From the NCBI GenBank assembly GCA_040437565.1, contig JBDOQK010000003.1, forward strand, positions 868,001-932,000: a DNA stretch of 64,000 nucleotides, read 5' to 3'. This document shows, piece by piece, positions 35,970 through 48,734 of this stretch (position 1 is the first letter of the stretch; each line of letters starts with the position of its first letter). The notes under the pieces are model-generated. The model saw only the letters and a list, made by a program, of their open reading frames with translations. It was not told where the DNA came from and did no database searches. The DNA is from Albugo candida (Eukaryota > Oomycota > Peronosporomycetes > Albuginales). A program made the translations under genes and the position numbers.

Positions 35970-38127
35970 ATGAGAATACGGATGCGGGACGGCCTCTTTC
36001 ACACATCCCTGATTGCTTCTTTCATTATCGCCGTCTTTTGGAAAGCGACAATAGATCCCATTCATACTGCGAATGCTCTATCATCAAACGGCAGAATGAC
36101 GCTACAGCTCAAACCTTTTGATGCGCGTACGCTCGAAGTCGCAAAGAGATATCGTCGATCGCTTTTTTCAGTGGACCAAAATGAGGTGGTTCCATTAAAT
36201 TTGGGAATGGGGTGCGTTTAGCGTTTTTAATCAAATTAACGAATTTCTTAACTTTTGATTTTGCAGCACACATTTCGCATGGATTTACGTCGGAACGCCT
36301 CCACAACGCGTCTCCATAATCATTGATACCGGTAGCGGAATGACTGCCTTTCCTTGCTCGGGTTGTGATCAGTGCGGTAACCATACCGATAATCCTTTCG
36401 ACACAAAGCTGTCCTCTTCATTAAGAGCTATTTCCTGCAACGATCGAACGTACTTCAACTGCGCTTACTGCGAGAAATCCACCGATGCTTGCAAAGTGCA
36501 ACAAGTAAGTGATACGTCCTAATCTAAGGTGAATTTACGCTGACAACATCATCATAGACGTATATGGAAGGAAGCAGCTGGAGTGCTAAAGTGATGGAAG
36601 ACACAGTCTATCTTGGGGATGTCGCAAGTCATAACGATAATCAATTGCAAAATTCGTACTCTACACGATACATGTTTGGCTGTCAGAATCGAGAAACTGG
36701 ACTTTTCATTCCGCAAGTGGCTGATGGGATCATGGGAATTCATAATAGCGGTACGGTCTGCGTACTCGATGTTATAAACAACGGCTGATGAAGTTTATGA
36801 TATAGAGAATGACATTGTGACGAAATTGTATCGTGAAAAGAAGATTCCCACCAATACATTCACTCTGTGTTTTGCACCAAATGGAGGATACTTTGCACTT
36901 GGTGCCCCAGACACTTCGAGACACGCTGGCGCTGTGACGTATGTGAGGATCAATAGTGCACCTTACGAAAGGTAAAGATAACGATTTTTTATTCACCGAT
37001 TTATGGGACTGACAATATTTTTTTATAGTTACTATGCTGTTTTCATGACCGATATACGAGTCGGAGGACACTCGATCGGTGTCGATATGAAAGCAACTGG
37101 ATCTTTCCGATACATTGTGGACAGCGGTACGACCAATTCAATCGTTCCTGGACATGTTGGACAAGAGTTGGTCAATATGTATCGTAATTTGACACATATG
37201 AAGGATGCATTTGTCGCTGATGATTGCATTCTATTGAGTCAAAGTCAAATCGAGCAACTCCCATCACTTCAATTTGTGATGGAAGGTGTCAACGGTGAAC
37301 AAGCGATTTTGGAGATTTCGGCATTACAATACTTACAATACAATGACAAGAATCAGAGTTGTTTCAATATTCTCGTCAATACGCGTCAGAACGGGGGAGT
37401 CATTGGAGCGAGTATGATGATGAATCACGATGTGATTTTTGATCGATCGCAAAACAAAGTAGGGTTTGTACCTGCAAACTGCACGTTTGGAGGCGATACG
37501 GAGCCAAATTCACATAGAAACAATGTCAATATCCCCAGCAGCACGAATCTAACATTTCCATCACCCAAGCAGACCGATCTTCCCAAAGAGAGGGATTCCA
37601 TAGACGATGAAGCAAAACCTGAGATTGCGATTGTTAATCCGGCGATCAATCAGATTCTCGAAACTGAGACGAAAACCACCAACGTCAAGCAACAAGAAAC
37701 GGAACATGAGCGTCCAATTATTGTCAAGTTGGTGGGAACGCTTCTAGTCTTGGCATTTTTCGGTGCAATTATCCTTTCGTTCAAGCTGAAGCAGAGAAAA
37801 CAGCGTAAAGATTGGAGTCGTGTGAATGAAGACGAAGACGATGCTGTCAGCTCTGAAGATATGGATGACGATGAAGAGTTTGGACTCGTGGATGCCGAAG
37901 CAAGTGATCGCTCGACCAAGAAAGGAAAGTCTCTGCGGACGCAACGTTCTGACGATATAACGGATCCAAATGAAACCCACGATGAAGATGAGCTTGTAGA
38001 GGTGCAAATACGTGACAAGAGATACATGTCGATCGATCAAGAGACCGCAAGCGATCAAGAGGATGAGATTTTCGAGTCGAAAACGGAGGAATCCAAGTAC
38101 CACACGAACGTTTTGGAACGTATGTGA
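35970..38127 (+). CDS. Membrane-anchored pepsin-like aspartic protease 1
   Basis: A secreted or lysosome-type A1 endopeptidase. Translation from Met 35970 (or 35982) starts with a hydrophobic signal (LIASFIIAVFW) ending near HTANA. After the first splice the active site DTGS lies at 36325; the second, DSGTT, is at about 37120. Cys pairs such as PCSGCDQCG follow the first Asp, a layout known from plasmepsin-V-like and other protist enzymes. YMFGCQNRETGLFIPQVADG and NKVGFVPANC mark the C-terminal lobe. After the catalytic domain there is a Thr/Glu-rich linker, one membrane helix (LVGTLLVLAFFGAIILSF, about 37730) and a long acidic cytosolic tail of about 115 residues. Introns are short (about 50 bases) and all key residues are present. 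It heads a tandem pair with the next gene. Confidence 0.9.
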
Positions 38128-38280
38128 TTAGAGATTGGTCATAATAAAATAGACGCATTGACTGATTGGCTTAATATGCCAGACATCAATGTGATTGACT
38201 AAAACGTGTCGTCATATGATTGGATTAAAATCAAGATTGTAAAATAAGTTACGCTTTGAATTACGGTCACGCTTCATGTT

Positions 38281-40111
38281 ATGCAGAGATCAAATTACAG
38301 TCGCAACTTGCAGCCCTTGAGAATCGATTTGAAGAGACAGATTCGACAGCTTGAAAAACAATCGTTTTCTCCATTGGTGTATAATGACGCACCGCTCGGT
38401 GTCGGACTCGGGTATTCATTTTTTTGCGCTCTCACCCACAAAAAGTATGCTCAATATTATCGATCTGCAGCACACATTACGCCGAATTATATATTGGAAT
38501 TCCTCCGCAACGCGCTTCAGTAATTTTGGACACTGGAAGTGGACTCACAGCTTTTCCATGCGACACGTAAAGCGATGAATATACATGCGCTTCTCTTCTT
38601 ACACACATTTTTAGATGCGTTGATTGCGGCACTCACACGGATCCGAAATTTGATGCATCCAAATCCACTTCAATTGATTTTGTCCAATGCAAAAACGAAG
38701 AACTTTGTACCTCATGCCAGGACAATTTGTGTGTGATACATCAGGTCAATGCATTGAATCGAATTTGAGTTGGATGATGCTCACAATTTGCTATAGGGAT
38801 ACTCCGAAGGAAGCAAATGGGAAGCGATTGTCATGCAGGATGTGATCTGGGTCGGAAATGTCGATAGCGATAGTGCGGAAATGATCATGCAACGTTACGG
38901 CATACGGTTCAAGTTTGGATGTCAGACACGTGAAACAGGACTTTTCATCACGCAAGTAGAAAATGGAATAATGGGTCTAGGCAGCATGAAAAACAATATT
39001 GCTACGGAAATGTACAAAGCCAAACGTATTGAGAAACATATGTTCGCTTTGTGTTTCGGTCAGACAGGAGGAAGTTTTGTGATTGGAGGTATTAATTACA
39101 GCCATCACAAGTCCAAAATCGCGTACACGCCTCTATCAAAGTTCGGTATCGATAACTATCCGGTTCAATTGAAAGATGTGCGTATTGGAGGCATATCGAT
39201 TCAAGTTGATTCGAACCTTTACACAAGGTTAGAAGTTATTCTCTCAATGGTTCGCGATTTCTCATTTTGCTATGTAGTGGTCGTGGAGCGATAGTCGACA
39301 GCGGGACCACCGACACATACCTCCCATCGGCTGCTGAAACACCATTCAAGGAAGTGTTTCAACGACTCACAGGCGTCGTATATAGCACAAACAAAATGAA
39401 ACTCACACCGGAGATTGTTGGCACTTTACCAAATATCTCGCTCGTCATCGCCGGAGAAGATGGAGAGGATTTCGAAATCATTTTAAGAACATCAGATTAC
39501 ATCCTCAATAATTCAAAAAATCATTTTTTCGGCACACTTGATTTCACTGAACGACGCGGAGCAGGTATGTGAACAATTCAACTGTGCGTTGAAAGTTTAC
39601 GTGTCATTTAAGTGCTTGGAGGGAGTACTATGATGGGTTATGACGTCATTTTTGACTTGGAAAAGAAACGCATTGGATTTGCGGAAGCGAATTGCGGTAT
39701 GTCAATTGTGAAAATTCATTTATTTCGTTTGCTGATATAGGATTGCCAGTGAGTGAGGACGGTAAGGGCGATCCAATCACGTTGCCGCTTAAACCACTTC
39801 CGCCGCTTCCGCCAATCGCAAAAAACGTCTCGTCAAATAAGAACGGTTTGGTTAGTGTTAAGAACGCATCGTACAGCTATTTGATGGTTCCTGTCATTAT
39901 AATTGGGATTATCGGAATGATTGTCGGGGTTATTTTGTGGAAGAAAAAAGCTCGATCGAGATGGAAAGCACTCGGAAATCAGTACACAGTATCCGACAGC
40001 GAGAACGATGAAGATTTAGTTGAATTGAAGCAGCCCGAGTCGTCTGATCGCGCGTTGCGCATGCCAAAATCGTCGCGAATTCCTATGGACTCGAAATCGA
40101 TTATTGTATAG
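38281..40111 (+). CDS. Membrane-anchored pepsin-like aspartic protease 2
   Basis: A tandem paralogue of the gene just upstream. At least six exons join in frame; DTGS is at 38529 and DSGTT at 39297, so both catalytic Asp residues are kept. Shared blocks include THYAELYIGIPPQRASVILD, PCDTCVDCGTHTDPKFD, FKFGCQTRETGLFITQVENG and KKRIGFAEANC. A Pro-rich linker (PLKPLPPLPPIAK) leads to one membrane helix (VPVIIIGIIGMIVGVILW, about 39890) and a shorter cytosolic tail of about 55 residues. I see no signal peptide in the first exon from Met 38281, so a further 5' exon probably exists upstream in 38128-38280, or the start was lost. The two genes likely arose by local duplication; differing tails suggest separate sorting. 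Confidence 0.87.
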
Positions 40112-40183
40112 CCGTTATGATTGCAATAATAACAGTTACGGTCGATAGCGAGAAGCGGCATCACGCTCAAAGCATTCAGTCCC

Positions 40184-41505
40184 ATGAAATTCGGCAAAGT
40201 ATTACAGAAAGCGACTCAGATGTCCTCTAGCGAGTGGGAATCCCATTGGATTGATTATAAAGTACTGAAACGCATTATAAAAGATTGTGCGCAATTGAGT
40301 ACGAAAGAGAAATTGCGATCTAAACAAGGACAGAAAGTAGCGCGGCTTGTACGCGTCGATAATGACACAATACGTATGATATTTTGCTAAGTGCGATTCG
40401 CTGAAATATGACAGATACATTCGCTTAGGCCAAAGTCCTGATGAAATGAATTTCTTCAGAACGCTGCGAGTGGAAATAAAGAAAATCGCAACGTTTTTTA
40501 TCAGGGAGCAAGCGAAATTCACGGGTCAAATCGGCGCATTGGAAACTCAGTTCCAGCAACTCAAAGTATGTGTCTCTCCATTGATTTTGCGTACTTTCAA
40601 CTATGACATTTTGTAGACATCACCGAGCGCGAGCATTCAAATGGAACTGATGAAAAGTTGTGTGAATGTGTACAAAGAATTACTTTTGTTGGAGAACTTT
40701 GCTGTTATGAACTTTTGCGGTATTTCCAAGGTAAAGTATTAATTTCATTCAGGATGAGATAGTTTGCGGTTTATGATGCTCGAAAGCTTGACAGATTCTG
40801 AAAAAACATGACAAATGGACGGGCTATGCAACGCGACACAAATTCATGCACACAATTTTGATGAAGCAACCATTTGCGACGTACTGTCCTTTGCTGAAAA
40901 TGATCAATCGCTTGGAGCAAATTTTCATGGAGGCGACAGGATGCAGCATTGATGAGCACGACAGTAAAAAATGTAAGAAGGAAGAGCTACTGAAACGAGC
41001 TAAAATGCAACAAACCCAAGAAACAGCAATTTCTGCGGAATCAAAATCTCCAGCAGACATGCATTTTGAAAAGGATGGTGGAAAGGTGGAAAAAGTCGAG
41101 GCTGAATTCCAACATTCTAAGGAAAAGAAACAATACCATGCGGAGCGAGATCGAGATGTTGTGAATTCAGAAAAGAAGAATGTTTCCTTGGACCAAGTGC
41201 ATGCTCTACGTGACGATGTATGGCAACTCAAGATTCTAGAATCGGATGCTTACGATCAAGAAGAGGATGTTGAAAGTCAGCATGATTTACCTCTGCCGGA
41301 AATAGAAGAAGAAGAAGAAGAGAGTAAAAGAAGCGAATTGGAAGCGAATGAAGAAGACGTGAAAGAGCAAGTCACAGATGATGAAGCTTGCAGTGTTGAT
41401 GACTCTAATGTGGTGATCACATTCAGCGGCAGCAATAATTGCGTGAGGAAAGCTCCCAACAAACAATTAAAACGGAAAATGAGCGTTTCGACTATCTTGA
41501 ATTAA
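40184..41505 (+). CDS. SPX-domain protein
   Basis: SPX domains bind inositol pyrophosphates and sense cell phosphate status. The start MKFGKVLQKA followed by WIDYKVLKRIIKDC is the classic SPX N-terminus, and MNFCGISKILKKHDKWTGY near 40720-40835 carries the conserved Lys-rich helix. Four exons join in frame with introns of 45-60 bases. The first ~220 residues are SPX; the remaining ~190 are acidic and probably disordered (EIEEEEEESKRSELEANEED), ending with a basic stretch. No transporter, kinase or RING domain follows, so this is a stand-alone SPX protein, possibly a regulator of a phosphate transporter or polymerase. It starts 72 bases after the protease 2 stop on the same strand. Confidence 0.9.
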
Positions 41506-41888
41506 CGTAACAAGTTGAATAGATGATATAGGAACAGTGTAACTTGGGATCATGATTGCATGAAATGGTACAGGTGAGCACAACCCCAATGTAATCGCAT
41601 GCGGTGTGACGAGTACCAAGTTTCATAATATTACCCGTTCTCTTCAATATGCCAGTAGAGCCAGTATCTAATCTGCATGACTGCTAAGATTACTGCTATC
41701 TCTGCGCCCGTATAGAACGGATGCGATGCAGAAACAAGAGGGTTGTTGATTTTGTAATAAGTATAAACATGTAAAATTGATTTGTAAATATATCCCACAT
41801 TCTGACTCGACTGTGTTCAGATCGAAAAAGGAGCCGAACTGCGAATTGAAATCAAATATACCGAATCACTCACAATTTTGACGCAGAA
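41506..41888. other. Intergenic, no gene seen
   Basis: AT-rich spacer between the SPX gene and the double-MSP gene. No RNA fold or open frame of note; it probably holds the terminator and promoter of the neighbours. Confidence 0.5.
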
Positions 41889-43359
41889 ATGGCTACAGGT
41901 AATATTATTAGTGCGTCCGTCGCGGTGAACTCTAGTCTATTGATGGAGCCGGCCGATACGATCAGTTTTGTTCTTCCTGCGACTCGACTGGCGCGTGATT
42001 TGAATGATAGACCACTCATTCGATCAGCCATTTCTCTCACAAATATTTCTTTTAGCAAAATATTGATCGTCAAAGTACAAACAACTAGCGTTAAATCCTT
42101 TACAGTCTCTCCGCCAGTTACGATCATCAAACCGGGAGAGTCGCAGTGGATGATTATCACAGCGCTTGCGTATGAAGTTGATCGATTATTATCAATGACG
42201 TCAAATGCAAAATGGAATCAAATACCAGAAAGATTTCTATTTCAAACAGTCGAATTAACTGATATACAAACTACACACATTGAAAATCCTGCAGAGTGCT
42301 GGAGGCAATGTCCTAAAGAACGAATAATCTCGTGTCAGTTACTCTGTCATTATGTAGTTGGAAATGCCACTCAGCAACAAGCTGAGCTAGAATCTCAGCT
42401 AAGTGAGATCTTGGATAGAGATAACTCAAAAGCCTCTTTCCAACTTTCAAATCATGATCTGGAAGAAAACAATGAGTCGAACCATGTCGCTGAGGCTTTC
42501 GATATTCAGACACTCGAGGTATACTCTACTTTATCCACCTCAGTGCAAAATTGACTCGGCTTATTCGTAGAATGAACAAGCACAAGAACAAGCCGATGCA
42601 CGCGATTCTGAATTCTCTTCCGCTCGTGATGGACTTGAGCAACTAGTAATGGAAGATCCTCCGAGCTATCGGATCTTCCCGAGCGAATGGCTCGTGTTCG
42701 GTGTTACGTCTAATTTTATAAGCGAAGCAGAACGTGTGGGACTCATTGATTATATAATTCCCCTGGAAGCGCGACTGGATGGTGAGAATATTTTATCCAG
42801 CGCACATTTGAGAATTTCCAATGAAGCTTCTCATCATTACATCGCATTCAAAATCAAGACAACAAATCATCTCGGCTATTATGTAAAGCCGAGCAAAGGA
42901 TTCATTGCACCTAAAGAGAACAAAACCATCCAGTTACAGTTGGTTCAGCGAGACGATTCCGTATTTGATCCAGGGAGACGAGAATCATCAGACCGGTTTC
43001 AAGTGTCTATTATATTTTTAAAGGAGAGTGAAATTAATATTGAAGCCGTTATGGAACCAACGAATCGAAAGGAGGAAAAACGCTACCGAAGAGAGATGAT
43101 GCGTGTGTGGAATAACGTAACCGCGTCTGATACCGAAAAGAGTGTGCTGCGGTGCCAAATTTTGCAAATGTTCACAAAGGAAAAAATATCTAAACATTCA
43201 CGTCTTCAAAAAAGTCTGAGCTCCAAAATTATCGACCCTCACAAGTCCTCATGTTTCAATCAAGTGGCCTCATCGTCCTCACAAGTGTATAACCCGTACG
43301 CCGAAGATTTTGGACAGATACCCGAATGGTCTACGCTACTGGCATCAATCGATAAGTGA
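41889..43359 (+). CDS. Protein with two MSP (VAP-like) domains
   Basis: Major-sperm-protein domains in VAP proteins tether lipid-transfer proteins through FFAT motifs at the ER. Two exons (41889-42519 and 42570-43359) join as LE|NE and give about 470 residues. The first domain starts at about residue 18 (MEPADTISFVLPAT, then ISLTNISFSKILIVKVQTTS) and the second at about residue 230 (FPSEWLVFGV, then HLRISNEASHHYIAFKIKTT). Both contain the N-x-S-x-x-x-I/V-x-FK-type strand pattern and the later proline turn (PGES and APKENKT). There is no C-terminal membrane helix, unlike typical VAP. The linker is Gln/Glu/Asn-rich. Function is inferred only from the fold. Confidence 0.72.
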
Positions 43360-43758
43360 TACGATTTATTCAAAGAGTTGGCTTAGCCAAGTACGCTACA
43401 AAGCTTTTAGTGACACTTGAAACGTATCAGTGCTTGCACGAGGTGGATGCCCAAGTTGATGTGATAGCGCAAGTAAATGGTGTGGTACGTGGTTGCTGAT
43501 CGGATTGATTACGTAGCCTGAGGGAATAGAAAAACGTTTTTGCTTAGACCGAGCACACTTGATTACATTATGTATATAACAATCATCCAAAAGGTCTTTC
43601 TTCCCTTCGTACTACGAACCCTGGTGAGTTCTGAGGGGAACACACCCTAACCATACTCACCAGATTGAGATGAAATGCTCACTCCAAGTAATGTTTATGT
43701 ACAGTCCGAAAATATAAAAATTGAAATTTTTAGCATCCAGTAACCAAAAGCGATCGAA

Positions 43759-44733
43759 ATGGTCAAAAGCTTTGCACGATCATTTTCTCAACCTGAACCA
43801 CGTCTCAAAGCGCTCCAAGAAAGCTTCGTCTCGTCCGCAAACCGATTTCGAAAGAGTGTTCACCTACGTAAAGAACGGTTTCCTTCTACAACCGTACCGT
43901 TTGCAGTGTCGTTATTACAACATGTTCAAATCATATTTCCAAAAGCTATCGTTCCTAACAAACAGTTTGGAACGCCGCAATATGTGATGCGCGTTCGAAA
44001 TACTGTGCTGGATCAAAGTTGGGAGATCAATCATCCATTTGCAGAGTTTTATGAATTTAAGCAGAAAATACTCAAGGAATTACAACATGGACATTTATGT
44101 AGCTCCAAGTGCCCTTACTTGTACGATTTTGTCAGCCATCATTTTCCAAGACGTCATATTTTTCGAACAAGACGTGCTAGTGTGATTGCGGCTCGATGTT
44201 CGCAATTGAGGGAATTCATGCTTGCTATACTCACTGCCGTCAATGAGAATCAAGATCGACAATGTCCTATTCTGTCCAATACAATTGCCAGAATTCTATA
44301 TGATTTTTTACACCAAAACATGGTATTCAACTCATCCGATTTCGAGCACACCCGTTTGAAGGACCGACTTTCATTTCATAGTTCAGGGATAACAATCGAA
44401 CCACTCCATATGTCACAGCCGTGCTCGAATGCAAGCGTCAAGTGCGATTTGCGATCGGATCCTTTGGACTGTAGCCGGATGGAGTCCTGCCCAGATGCAT
44501 GTGGTATTTGCCGAGCTCAGTTAACATGCTTTAGCTATCTTGATCGTTGCTCCCAAGAGTCCGATGCAAATACAGCTCTTACTATGGTCTCAAATGAGCA
44601 GCCCACACGTCATTCGGCTTTGATTACTGCGATTACAACTTTGAAGTGTGGCCATCGCTTCCATGATGAATGTATTCTAGAAGAACTTAATCACAAATTG
44701 CAATGTCCTGTGTGCGACACAGTACCGTTTTGA
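43759..44733 (+). CDS. PX-like and RING-H2 protein (putative E3 ligase)
   Basis: A single exon of 324 residues. The N-terminal half (about residues 55-170) resembles a PX phosphoinositide-binding fold: VMRVRNTVLDQSWEINHPFA, FYEFKQKILKEL and FPRRHIFRTRRASVIAARC, where the Arg-rich turn is the usual lipid-contact site. The C-terminus is a RING-H2 finger: C-x2-C in DACGICRAQL, then CGHRFHDEC and CPVC near 44646-44720. A spacer of about 60 residues inside the RING between the first and later metal ligands is long. By family logic it could attach ubiquitin to cargo at endosomal membranes. The start at 43759 is the first Met; a small upstream frame overlaps out of phase and is ignored. Confidence 0.82.
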   Translation: MVKSFARSFSQPEPRLKALQESFVSSANRFRKSVHLRKERFPSTTVPFAVSLLQHVQIIFPKAIVPNKQFGTPQYVMRVRNTVLDQSWEINHPFAEFYEFKQKILKELQHGHLCSSKCPYLYDFVSHHFPRRHIFRTRRASVIAARCSQLREFMLAILTAVNENQDRQCPILSNTIARILYDFLHQNMVFNSSDFEHTRLKDRLSFHSSGITIEPLHMSQPCSNASVKCDLRSDPLDCSRMESCPDACGICRAQLTCFSYLDRCSQESDANTALTMVSNEQPTRHSALITAITTLKCGHRFHDECILEELNHKLQCPVCDTVPF

Positions 44734-46546
44734 CGATAGTTATATCATCACAAATCAATATATCGGCTTTGTGAGACAAACGTGTCAAAAAAAATTAAGT
44801 GAGGTTTCATTGATACTCGAAAGTATTAGAGTGAGCGATAACGTGCATCGGGATACGATACGACTTACCAAACTAGCGTATGACTGCACAAGTACACTCA
44901 ATAGCTATGGAAGGTTCAAAAGTGCGACATCGAAAGGTTACATATTAAAAACGTCTGCGGCTCTTCTGATTGAGATCCTCCGCACTACCTTTTCGTCTAC
45001 ATACTCTTTGAAAAGATACAATTTATCGGCCGTCCTGCTTCAAGTGAACCTGACGGGTTTTTTGAAGCGAGTGATCAAATCGAGTGTATATTTGGCCACG
45101 GGCTTTAATTGACGAATCAATTACTGACAATGATATTGAAGTATTCACAAGTACCCAACTTGTGTCACTTGATGAAATTCACCTGAATCGAGTCGAGGTT
45201 TTATTTCTATGTGCAACATCGAGTCGTTCGAATAAGTCATGATAATTTTTACTAGTTCAAGCACAGCGCAGCTGTTTGCAATATTCGCTTGCCTATTATC
45301 AAAGCGTCATGAAACAGCTTGACCAGGACCGCCGTAGCCTCTGTTTCTATTGTAGTAGGAGAATACGTTCCTGCCAAGTTCTGTCATTCATTGGTTCTAG
45401 CAATGTGCTAATCATCCACCACGATTGCGAGTAAATCACGCGCACGTCCTTATAATGATCATCATTCCTCACAGCATACACTGGTCTCATGCTGATTTAC
45501 AGAAAAGCGTAATCGTAGGTTTGGTGTGAGCAATGTACTGATCTGAGTGCGAGTATATTTACTAAAAGTACGAACACGATGAAGTCGAGATATGAACGTT
45601 TTGTATCAGTCAACGGTCCAATGTGCCTAGGTGGACAATTTGGAATAGAAATGGTTGGAATATAATTGAAAACGCTGAAAGTAGAGCATGTTGACAAAAA
45701 CGAATGCGTAGCAGTAGAATCATAGAAAGCTACGATCCATCGTTCCAACAATACCTAGCCAGCAATTATTCCACAGAAAGAAGCAAGTTGAGCAGGTGTT
45801 GAGGGAGTATGCAAAAAAACTTCGCAGTATTCCGATTCAGAGCATGAAGCTCATGTATCATTGATGAGATCTGCAATATTGTAAAACCTGATTGTCCATG
45901 TTCCTGTTCGATAGTACCATCGACCCAATTTGCTGGACGTAAGCATCACGAAACAATGATTCACATAATGCACTGCATTGATTAGCAACATCCAGAAAGA
46001 TAAAAATCAACATCCGGATAAGATCGAGAACGAAGATAATGATGCAATTCATAGGATCGAATGATGTGTGGAAAAGTGAGAACAAAAAAGTCGTTTCACT
46101 CAAAAAACCTTTACTCATGAACGTCGTTACCGATGTGTGACCACTGCAATCATTCCATCCATGATGATATCCTGATCGATATCATGATTCCGAGCACGCA
46201 GTTGATGTTCTCTAGGTATAAGACGGGTTTTAAATATTTTTACCAGAGGTCTACGACTCATTCCTGTCGCTAAGCACTGCTGCAGCTGCAAAGCTAGATC
46301 TCACCGCTTAATTCAAACCATAGTTATGTGCCCCGTTTCGTATCTTTAGTATAAACATAAAAATTGTTGTTAATTCACGGGGGAATTGGCAAGTGGCGAA
46401 TTGTACAAATTCGGTCCAAGAGGTATTGTTTACACTTGAACATTGTGCAGAATAAGCATCACCCTCGATATATGCTCGTAATTGGTCTATTCTCATCTCG
46501 CACACTATAGTGCGATGTATACCTGAGATGATGTGCTACACAAATT
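44734..46546. other. Gene-poor stretch of 1.8 kb
   Basis: No gene is recognised. A plus-strand open frame of 113 residues at 44771-45112 shows no motif. Near 46170-46230, minus-strand sequence resembling QLRAR followed by Asn/Asp-rich residues also occurs near 4660-4690, hinting at the same decayed family as at 3.9-5.1 kb. The remainder has many stops. Confidence 0.4.
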
Positions 46547-48699
46547 ATGAAGCGAAATGGAGGCGGGTGGAATCAAACAGTTTGCGATGACGAAGGCCGT
46601 CGACGCTTTCATGGAGCTTTCCAAGGAGGATTCTCTGCCGGATATTTCAATACTGTCGGATCTAAAGAAGGATGGGCCCCGAAATCATTCAATTCTTCCA
46701 AAACAACTCGAGCACGAGTCCATCAGCGCCTCGAAGATTTTATGGACGAAGATGATGATCCTTTGCTCGGCAAGCAATTAGAAACCTCAAGAAAATTCGA
46801 CACTCTTCAGGAAAAAGAAAAAACAAAACTCAATTCCATTAAATTTCATGAAACTATAAAACCTTTACAGTTTTCATTCCCATCCGATTGGATCCTCCCG
46901 ACCCGTCCGTCCATCGGAACCCAATTACTCTGCAAAACGGGCTGGAAACCAGGTATGGGTATTGGTCCGAAGTTCAAAAAGCGAATTGACACCCATCAAA
47001 ACGTAGCCTACGTCTACATGGACCCTAAACCACACCTCACAGCCTCTGATGTCCCACCTGTCAAATCGAATCTCTACGGCCTCGGGTTCGACCCGTTTGT
47101 AAATGCTCCAGAATTTGAGCGATTTCGCATCGAACAAGAAAAAAAATCTAAAGCACAAGGTCAGCGTCAGATCCTCTCCTTTGCAACAAGCCTTCAAGCC
47201 CCCAAATCCATACTACAATCCACGGAAGCTTCCTCGACCAATTACGGCTTGGGTGCCCTGGAAGATGATGATGATGTCGACATATACGGCCCAAGCCTTA
47301 TCCTTCGAGATGTCGACACTGAAATTGGTCGGAAACGTAAGAAAACACCCAAAATGATTACGGGTCCGAAAGACATGGTCGGAAATATCGACGCTAATGT
47401 GCCCGGCTTTTATCGTGGTCGTGATGAGCAAAAGACCACGATACCAGGAGGCCTTCTTGTGCCAAAGGACTTCTCGGGATTTCATGCGTTTCCAGAAATC
47501 GAAGCAAAGAGTGCGGTATCACAATTATATGAAAAGTATCATTTCACAAAAATAAATGCAAAGACGCTAAGAAAAGCACCGGAAACAACTCAAACAGATG
47601 GGAAAAGTGTGTTTGAGTTGCCAAGTACCGATCAAATCGCACGCATCCGCGAAACTGCTCAAACGGCTCACAAAGAGGAAATCAAAACACAACGTACTCT
47701 GCTCGACCAAGAAGTAGTAGCATCCGACTTCTTCGCCAATCGATTCGTCAGTGCGGGACACTCGCAACACTCGCAGAGTCGAGAAGAGAAGACAAAGCAA
47801 TCGGAGTATCAACACNNNNNNNNNNNNNNNNNNNNNNNNNNNNNNNNNNNNNNNNNNNNNNNNNNNNNNNNNNNNNNNNNNNNNNNNNNNNNNNNNNNNN
47901 NNNNNNNNNNNNNNNAAGTACCGATCAAATCGCACGCATCCGCGAAACTGCTCAAACGGCTCACAAAGAGGAAATCAAAACACAACGTACTCTGCTCGAC
48001 CAAGAAGTAGTAGCATCCGACTTCTTCGCCAATCGATTCGTCAGTGCGGGACACTCGCAACACTCGCAGAGTCGAGAAGAGAAGACAAAGCAATCGGAGT
48101 ATCAACACAAAACTGAAAAGGTGCAGGAACGATCCAAAGTGTGCCGCTCAGAAGAATTCTGGATTCCGACTTCGTTGCTTTGTAAGCGTTGGGGAGTGAA
48201 ATGCTCACGCGCTACATCAGAACAGAATCCCAGCAGCAATAGGAAATTCTCGGTGGACTCCATCCTCCAGGCGACCACTTTGAACAGTATGACGCCATTG
48301 CGTCCACGAACGCCAGTCAGTGAGAAGGATGAGCCTGATCTCCCAGACCTCAATCGACCTAGCGAGAGCTTACTCAAAGTGATTTTCGAACCATCAGATG
48401 AAAGTGTGAAGGAAGAGGACAGTAGTGAAGAGGATCTCGAGCTACATGAAGATTCTACTGGAAGTTTGCCCGTCGATCAATTGGAGCTTTCCGGCACGAA
48501 CAATGATCCCAAAACTATTTCTCCAGCTATCCTGAATTTGGACGACAAAACGCGCGAGAAAATGCTGAGAAAACTCGAGCGATCTCTCGAGACATCTCGA
48601 AAGCACAAAAGTAAAAAACACAAAATGGATAGAAAGTCTCGTAAGCGATCTCGCGAGCATTCCGATCGGAAAAGGAAGAAACATCGAAAAAAAGACTAA
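46547..48699 (+). CDS. GPATCH1: GPATCH1-like G-patch protein (spliceosome associated)
   Basis: GPATCH1 (TOUGH in plants) is a G-patch partner of DEAH helicases in splicing. A single exon, after removing the gap and its 193-base duplicate, encodes about 619 residues. The family's N-terminal block is clear: [19 protein letters not shown], then LEDFMDEDD; the G-patch reads [18 protein letters not shown] (about 46917-46965). [17 protein letters not shown] segment follows, matching GVGALEEEDDDIY of the human protein, and near the end [16 protein letters not shown] matches F-x-W-x-P-x-x-LLCKRFNV. The C-terminus is Lys/Arg/Ser-rich ([18 protein letters not shown]), as usual. The stop is only 35 bases from the stop of the convergent nucleolin-like gene. 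Confidence 0.92.
47816..47915. other. Assembly gap (100 N) with duplicated flanks
   Basis: Bases 47623-47815 (193) recur at 47916-48108 inside the GPATCH1-like gene. Merging the copies leaves one open frame. Confidence 0.95.
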
Positions 48700-48734
48700 C
48701 ATATCAATTGTATGAATGTATCGAATCAATGCGT

